From: Nematostella vectensis
Lineage: Eukaryota; Cnidaria; Anthozoa; Actiniaria; Edwardsiidae
Length of the DNA stretch: 64,000 bases
NCBI RefSeq assembly: GCF_932526225.1
Contig: NC_064046.1
Location: 2,728,001-2,792,000, forward strand
Reading direction: 5' to 3'
In this document: positions 48,001-57,000 of the stretch, piece after piece
Layout of the letters: each line of letters begins with the position of its first letter
Numbering within the stretch: position 1 is the first letter of the stretch
The notes under the pieces: model-generated
What the model was told of the DNA's origin: nothing
The model's database searches: none
What the model saw: the letters and a program-made list of their open reading frames with translations, nothing else
Made by a program: the position numbers and the translations under genes

Positions 48001-51000
48001 CCAGGTGTAGAGCGTGACTATGCGTAACAGTGTGTATCTTGGTGTAGAGCGTGACTGTGCGTGACAGCGTGTATAGTAAGTGAGCCACGAGTCAAGTGAT
48101 AATAGAAACATCCGGAATGTCTTTTTATGTAGACAGCCTTATCAAAATTACCAGTGCAAAGAGACAATATGTTAAATGTGCGCATCGTCTTGAACTGTAA
48201 CGAGATGAGATAACCAGCAAATGCTCTCAAACAGGTATAGTTTTTTCAATAGATAGCCCAATAGCACTAAGAAAGAGGTCTTTTCCCGAAGCAGCACCTA
48301 TGGAATTTCACAACACGTATGCAAAAAGCTGGCTTTGTTAATAACTTTTTTTAGAGGAAAATCCTGACAGCTTGGATCTGCAAGATCAAGAAAAAGCTCA
48401 GTTTCTAAGAAACGAGGAACACGTATCCAAGTCATTCATGCATGCGGTGAGTGAAACCCTACGAGACGGATTCATCATTTTGAATCGAAGTTTGTTTGCT
48501 TCGTACAGTAGAATAGGGTATTTTCTTGCATACGGACACGCTGCTCTTGAAGACACCTCGTTATTACGAACACCCTGCTATTGAAGATACCTCCTTATTT
48601 GGAAACCCTGTTATTGAAGACACCTCGTTATTACGAACACCCTGTTATTGAAGACACCTCTTTATTACGAACACCCTGCTATTGAAGATACCTCCTTATT
48701 TGGACACCCTGTTATTGAAGACACCTCGTTATTACGAACACCCTGTTATTGAAGACACCTCTTTATTACGAACACCCTGTTATTGAAGACACCTCGTTAT
48801 TTCGAACAACCTGTTATTGAAGACACCTCGTTATTACAAACACCCTGTTATTGAAGACACCTCGTTATTAGAACACCCTGTTATTGAAGACACCTCGTTA
48901 TTACAAACACCCTGTTATTGAAGACACCTTGTTATTACAGACACCCTGCTATTGAAGATACCTCCTTATTTGGACACCCTGTTATTGAAGACACCTCTTT
49001 ATTACGAACACCCTGTTATTGAAGACACCTCGTTATTAGAACACCCTGTTATTGAAGACACTTCGTTACAACGAACACCCTGTTATTGAAGACACCTTGT
49101 TATTACAGACACCCTGCTATTGAAGATACCTCCTTATTTGGACACCCTGTTATTGAAGACACCTCTTTATTACGAACAACCTGTTATTGAAGACACCTCG
49201 TTATTAGAACACCCTGTTATTGAAGACACCTCGTTATTACGAACACCCTGTTATTGAAGACACCTGATTATTACGAACACCCTGTTATTGAAGACACCTC
49301 GTTATTACGAACACCCTGCTATTGAAGACACCTCGTTATTACGAACACCCTGTTATTGAAGACACCTCGTTATTACGAACACCCTGTTATTGAAGACACC
49401 TCGTTATTACAGACACCCTGTTATTGAAGACACCTCGTTATTTCGAACAACCTGTTATTGAAGACACCTCGTTATTACAGACACCCTGTTATTGAAGACA
49501 CCTCGTTATTACGAACACCCTGCTATTGAAGACACCTCGTTATTACAGACAACCTGTTATTGAAGACACCTCGTTATTAGAACACCCTGTTATTGAAGAC
49601 ACCTCGTTATTACGGACACCCTGTTATTGCAACATCTCGTTATTTCGAACACCCTGTTATTGAAGACACCTCTTTATTACGAACACCCTGTTATTGAAGA
49701 CACCTCGTTATTACAGACAACCTGTTATTGAAGACACCTCGTTATTAGAACACCCTGTTATTGAAGACACCTCGTTATTACGGACACCCTGTTATTGAAG
49801 ACACCTCGTTATTACAGACAACCTGTTATTGAAGACACCTCGTTATTAGAACACCCTGTTATTGAAGACACCTCGTTATTACGAACACCCTGTTATTGAA
49901 GACACCTGATTATTACGAACACCCTGTTATTGAAGACACCTCGTTATTACGAACACCCTGCTATTGAAGACACCTCGTTATTACGAACACCCTGTTATTG
50001 AAGACACCTCGTTATTACGAACACCCTGTTATTGAAGACACCTCGTTATTACAGACAACCTGTTATTGAAGACACCTCGTTATTTCGAACAACCTGTTAT
50101 TGAAGACACCTCGTTATTACAGACACCCTGTTATTGAAGACACCTCGTTATTACAAACACCCTGTTATTGAAGACACCTCGTTATTACGAACACCCTGTT
50201 ATTGAAGACACCTCGTTATTACAAACACCCTGTTATTGAAGACACCTCGTTATTTCGAACACCCTGTTATTGAAGACACATCGTTATTAGAACACCCTGT
50301 TATTGAAGACACCTCGTTATTACGAACACCCTTTTATTGAAGACACCTCGTTATTAGAACACCCTGTTATTGAAGAAACCTTGTTTTTATGAACACCCTG
50401 TTTTTGAAGACACCTCGTTATTACAAACACCCTGTTATTGAAGACACCTCGTTATTTCGAACACCCTGTTATTGAAGACACCTCGTTATTACAAACACCC
50501 TGTTATTGAAGACACCTCGTTATTACAAACACCCTGTTATTGAAGACACCTCGTTATTACAAACACCCTGTTATTGAAGACACCTCGTTATTACAAACAC
50601 CCTGTTATTGAAGACACCTCGTTATTACAAACACCCTGTTATTGAAGACACCTCGTTATTACAAACACCCTGTTATTGAAGACACCTCGTTATTACAAAC
50701 ACCCTGTTATTGAAGACACCTCGTTATTACAGACACCCTGTTATTGAAGACACCTCGTTATTACGAACACCCTGTTATTGAAGACACCTCGTTATTAGAA
50801 CACCCTGTTATTGAAGAAACCTTGTTTTTACGAACACCCAGTTATTGAAGACCGTTTTATTCATTTTAGACCGATTTAGACCGTTATTCATTGTTTGAAT
50901 TTGTTCTCAGGCGACTGCTACTCTTGATTTCCTCGCTATAATCACAGAAGAAGAAAATGTGGCCCGGTGTTTCCTGCGATCCCCAATAACACAGAGAACA

Positions 51001-54000
51001 GCCTCTGCGGTGAGTCACATGGTACTGCATACGTCAGTGTTATGTGCCGGGTAATGACAGTGCATGCACACATATGCAAGGTATTTGAGTTGGAAGGTTT
51101 CAACGAAACAAAGCGAAAACATGATTTAACACTGTTTGTTAAACAAAAAAGTGTACATTTGTTTTTTTTGGGTCGAAATATTTTGCGTATTTTGTTGAAA
51201 GGAAAAGCAAACCTTTCACTGTTTATTATTAGGTCCTTCCCCCACGGATGATTAATAGACTAATTAGTCTAGAGTCTATGTCTGGAAGCGTGGGTGGCTA
51301 GTTGTGTTAGCACCACTGTGTACGGGGCTGGTTCGATTCCTGGCTTGGTATCTCAAGTGAGAGCTTATGCTTAATAGTTTTGTCTACAAATAGCATGTCT
51401 AGTAGGAACCGAAAGTGGACATTCGGCCGTTGTGGGGGGTGCGTTCGCGCCCCCTGCACCCCCCTGGGTACGGGCCTAATATCTAACCTCGTATACATAG
51501 TCATAAAACTCTTATTTGTAAATTTATGTTGAATTGAAGGGGGGTTCTTTGTCAGTTAACGGTTCCAAACTTTTTTTTCCAGATCATTGGCTTCTTGGAC
51601 TCACTAGTCGGGCCAAAGTCACTTGATCTCAAGGTCAAGAACATGGAGAAGTGAGTGGAAATTTATTTTATCTCACATACACTCAGGTTGTTATCATAGC
51701 ATAAGCTTCTTATATCTCTGAGGTTTTAGGTTTATTGTATAAGGGTGAACCCCTTGGGACGCCGGCCCGTGATTTCATATATCAGCTTTAGCGATTTCCT
51801 AAGCTCTTACATCTGCTTTAAAGAAGGCTTAATCACTCTGCCAAGTTTACCCTCCGCTTAATTCATAAGCAAGTAGCTGAGGTCAGGTGTCATTGATAAA
51901 ATATCAGACATCAATTTTGGGCTGCTATTTTAAAGGTTTCTTGCCAAAAAACTGTGAACAATAATAAAGTATTGGCTGTTTGACATTCTTTAAGGTACTC
52001 ATTTAACCCTCGCGATCTGCTAGTCAAGTTGATCTCAATCCTATTGCACATTTCAAATTCCGCTGCTGCTGAGGGGGAGCCGTTATTCGCCCGGTGTATC
52101 ACCGCTGACCCAGACTACATCAGGGACAACCTCCAAAGGGCTCTTAGAATCCTGAAAAGAGAGGGACTGGTAGCCGAGGATACGCTTGTCAGTCTTAGAA
52201 GCTTCGTGGTTAAGGTAAATAATCATATTTTTACTGTCTCTTACATTAACTCTTCGAAGGTTTCGTTTGTCTCACTATCGCTCTTTCCACACCAGTCCTT
52301 TAAACTAGACTTTTTTCTGTTTTTATCTCTGTTTATATATTTTGCTTGGTTCAATTTGTTTATGTATTTGGTATTTGCATATTCGTAATCGCTATAATAA
52401 TAATAATTTAATATACCATTATAAAAATCTCGATGCTTGCTCCCTAATAAGTTCATCGGTATACTGAGTATGCTTTGCCGACCTTTATTTAAAGTGCGAT
52501 GAAATACAAGAAGCGGAGACTGCTGGCCCGATCAGCAGGTCAGCGGATAGCAGCGCAGAGAGCCCAGAGCAAACCCCCTCCACAGGGGACGGGCAAGTCA
52601 CACATTCTGCTAATTACCCCTCAGAAGCAAGTGGTACTCCTGTGGATGAGACAGCTGCGAGTTCAAGGGATGAGGAGGAGAATGGGGGCAGCGCCCAGGA
52701 GGGTGCCACTACTGTCACTCAGGAGGGGAGAGAGGAGATTTACATTGTTGCTCTTCAGGATGCACGCTACGATACCATGGACCTGCTGGTAAGATATCCC
52801 CTTTATAATCATCCATCTTTGGCCCAACAAATAGGGATCGTACCTTATTACACTTATAGCCGAATTCTTTGTTGCGCAACGGCGAGAAATTCTTAACCCA
52901 TTTCTCAACTGGAAATAGCTCGTAGTCAATCATACCACCATGACCAATCAATTCTCTAACTGTGTGCAGTCAAATTGCTTATGACGCCATCGATTGGTTT
53001 AAGCGGCTGATTGGCTACGTGCTATTCCCAAACGAGACAAGGAGTTCGAATTCGCTGAGGTCGTGCAACAACGAATTTGGCTATAATTTTCGTGCCACTT
53101 AAATTTCGCGAATTTCGCGATTTATAAAATTAGCGAAAATAAAGTGACGCGAAAATTAAGTTTGCAGTATAACAGCCTGAGGGCGCAGCCGGAAGACTGT
53201 TATACTGTGAACTGCTGACATCCGAGGTGCACACGGTTGGCGCTTTTTGACATACAAGTTTTCTAGGACCACATTGAATCGAACGAAAAGCACCCAGACT
53301 CGGCATTTTCAACACATAGACATCAAATTTGTGGGATTTTTTTCGCCAGCGTTTTTATTACGTCCTTATGTTGAGATTTATACATCATCCCCAGGACTAC
53401 ACGGCGTTCCAGTCATGCCGAGCCCAGCCTCCGTGCCAAAGGTCAGTATATAACAAACATTAAGCAGCTTTCTTATCGTCAGCAAAATCCATTTTAAACC
53501 TTAGGGTAGCACTTTAGGTGTGGTCAGCAACAAAAAAAAGTAATTTCTAAGAATCTTTGAATAACCCTAAGGTGTTCCAAGGTCCAAAGATTCCAACCAC
53601 TGTTTTTTAGACAAGCAACTGAAAGATTGCAGAAGGTTACTTTTTTATAAAAATAACTATTTTTAATGTTACTGCTTCAATTACTTTTGTATGTTTGACT
53701 GTTCTATATTCTAGATACTATGTTCAAATTCTGTACTAAAATACTACTAGGTTTAACTTTTTTTTCAAAAATGACTACTGTATTTGATTTTATGGAACAT
53801 TCTGACAATTTCCCTTTTTTCCAGACACAAAATAGAAAAGGGTACATTTTTATCCACTTGCCTTTAAAATTATCCACTTAGAATTGAATATTATTTCAAG
53901 CATGTTCTGTTGTGTTGGCTTGATTGGTTCTGAAATTTGTGAGAAAGTTCTGAAATAGTGGGCCCTTAAAGCCGCATCGTCACCAGTTTATTCTGGAGGC

Positions 54001-57000
54001 CCGACGGAAACCATAACCGTTAAAAGACAAAAGAATCTATTAAAATCCGAGATATTAAACAGGCCATCCGCTCTAAATTATCAATCACATCCTCAAAGAA
54101 ACTTCCAAAAGACACACTGCTTTCAATATTTTGAAATATTTTTCGCGTTTTCCGTTAAAAAAACATTGGATATTGTTAGGTAATCGACCGGAAGTAAACT
54201 GGTGACAATGCGGCTTTAAACAACAACTCAGCTGGGAATCACACCCAGTCCACACGGTTTTGTACATGGTCACATTGCTCTCTTACACCACTGAGGTTTC
54301 GAGTTGTTTTGGGTGAGGAAAAAGAGCGACCAAATAGATGGGAAAAAGTCACCTTAAATCAATAATACAAAAAAATGCACCCGTCTTGTGATGCAGTAGA
54401 ACCTCTTTTCGTAATATTGAGGGTTTGTTATATCCACAGAAGCTGATCTGGGGGAAGGGTTTAGGGAGTTTAACCCCCCCCCCCCTTTGGCTGCCAGAAA
54501 GCCATATGTAACAAAATATATACCCCCTCCCCCCTTTTTCACTGAGCCAAACCCCCACTTCAGCAAAAAGCTAGATCTGCCCCTGGTCGAGGTCCTGTTT
54601 CAAAAGTTTTAGTGTATTTTGGCCAGGCTAAAGGAAGAAAATTATTATACTGAGGGCTTTGTTATATAGAGGTTCCTTAAATCGAGGTCCCACTATAATG
54701 TTTTGTATGGATGGTCTTATTGTCGGAATGTTTCACTGTTTATTATCAAGCTTTGCTTTGAAAACTCGAAAACTTTTTCTATATGGAAACTTTTCAGCAA
54801 ATAATCAAATAAAATTTTGAATAACGACCTTAATAACCGGCTCAAAGGGGGAAGTTATGCAATAAGAAGAAGCAAACAGACTTGTTTGCAGATTTGCAAT
54901 TAAACGTCGCAAAGGGTTGTGTTGTTTGTGATTAGGTCGAACAGGGATTTACAGCCCACTAACCAACCAATCATCGCGCTCTTGGAATCATAGCTTTATT
55001 TAAAAAAAACTATCATTTTTCTCTTGTTTCTTTTGTTTTTGTTTTTTGTCCAGGTCCGGGACCATCAAGGCACTCATGCACGAAGTCACCCAGTTGCGAT
55101 GCAGTCTTCCCATCCATCCAAACTCATCCGTCTTCGTGCGACAGGCAAGTCTGATATATTCATATTCTCATCTATATTATTTGGATACATTTTTTACCGT
55201 CCTGTAGCTGTCACGCTGCTTGGATGCCATTTTGATATACCCTAGATAGATCCTTGAGTATCCAGCACTGGTAGTGTTTAGTGTGCATTTGTTCCCAGCT
55301 GCCTGATGCGAATTCCAGATCCCAGAGAAAAAAGCTGTTCGGGAGCCTGGAGGGGGTTTTCCCGTGTCGACCTGATAGGGATGCTCTTCATATTTTGTAG
55401 GGGTCAACATCAGGCCTCAGGTATTTTTAGGGGGTATCCGAGAAAAAAAATTGGTTTTTCTCTTAGAAATGGTATTTTTGAGGCTCCTGAGGTATTGTTT
55501 AGGGTAGCAATTTTTGGTCGTGCAGGTATTTTTTAGGGGTATTTTCCGAATTTTCCGACGAGCATCCCTATCACTTTTTCCTTGAGAACCCCCCTTCAAG
55601 CAAGCATGGGGGGAGAGGGGAGGGGGGCACAATCCAAAGAGGCTGATTGACATTTATTCGGAGCACGCATAGACTCTGTTAAAATAAAATGTTGAAATAA
55701 GCTTGAATATAAGAATATATTCAACCACATTTTTATTTTGAACTAAATTGAAGGGAATATGTTAATTTGCATATTATTTTTTGCAGGATGAAAACCGCAT
55801 GGATTTTGCACGTGCGTTAGTCACGGGTCCTGTTGACACCCCATACAGTCGAGGCTGCTTTGTCTTCGACATCTTTTTCCCAGGGACATACCCAAACGTA
55901 CCTCCGTTGGTCAAGCTTATCACTACAGGCAACGGGACAGTCCGGTATGAATGATTTGATTTACAAAAGAGAATATTCACTGTTTGGTAATACAGTCTTT
56001 TGCCACTTGAGATGAAAATGTGTTTTTCTTTTCAGATTTAATCCAAACTTATATGCTGATGGAAAGGTGTGTGACTTGGTGATAACTTTACAGTATTATT
56101 CCTCATCTGTATTTTTGAAATATCTTTATCATTTTTTCCATCCCTGTATTATTTTCATGACAACCATTACCAACCCCATCATCACTTGCTATTACGGGCA
56201 CTCTTGGGTGTGATGTTCCTTCCTTAAAAAAGGTGGTTAATGAGATGTCGTTTAATGAGATGTCCAATTACAATAGGTCAGTGAATTGTATTTTTTCTGT
56301 AATAACAAATGGTCCATAATAACGAGGTGTTCCTAATAAGTTGGTGTCTGTAATAACAAGTAGAAATAACAAGTAGTTCGTAATAAGGTGATAGCGTCTT
56401 GTCCAATGTCAAGTCCAAAGTGAGGGTACCGCTCTCTAACGTTCCTGATCTTAGGATGCTTAGGATGTCAGCAATGTTCTTTCGTTTTGTCCTCGCCGTG
56501 AAATATTCAGGAATAACAAGGCCTACTTCTCGTTTCCGCATACTTGTTAAATCATTGCATTTGTTGCATGGTAAACGCTTGCCACACGGGCTATAATTTA
56601 AAATGATCCTGACAAGAACCCCACTGCACTTGGGCAGGGCTGTAGCTAGTATGGGGCAAGTATGGCACTCACTTTAGTGTTTCACATACAATTGAAAAGT
56701 ATGGATTTATCATCCAGTGGCTAACTTTGCCTCTGTAAAATTTTGATTCTGGTTACAGGCCTGTTGGATTTGTTGTATTTTCATAGGTTGTAAAGAACAC
56801 CCCTTTCTAATGAACCCCTCCCATCTAATGAACGCCCCTCCTTGGACCATCGAAATTTAATAAACGCTCCGGGCATTTAGGGTAGTCTGTAAAAGGGGAA
56901 TCTGGCAGTAATAATGAAGTGTCTCTAATAAGGGGGTCTCTGTAATAAGGGGATATGTCAGTGATAACGAGGTGTCCATAATAAGGGGCTGTCAGTAATA

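Noticed and set aside
47232-48111. Minus-strand frames rich in TVTHSHALH
   Set aside because: Translation of the 37-bp minisatellite; 37 is not a multiple of three, and the frames change at indels.
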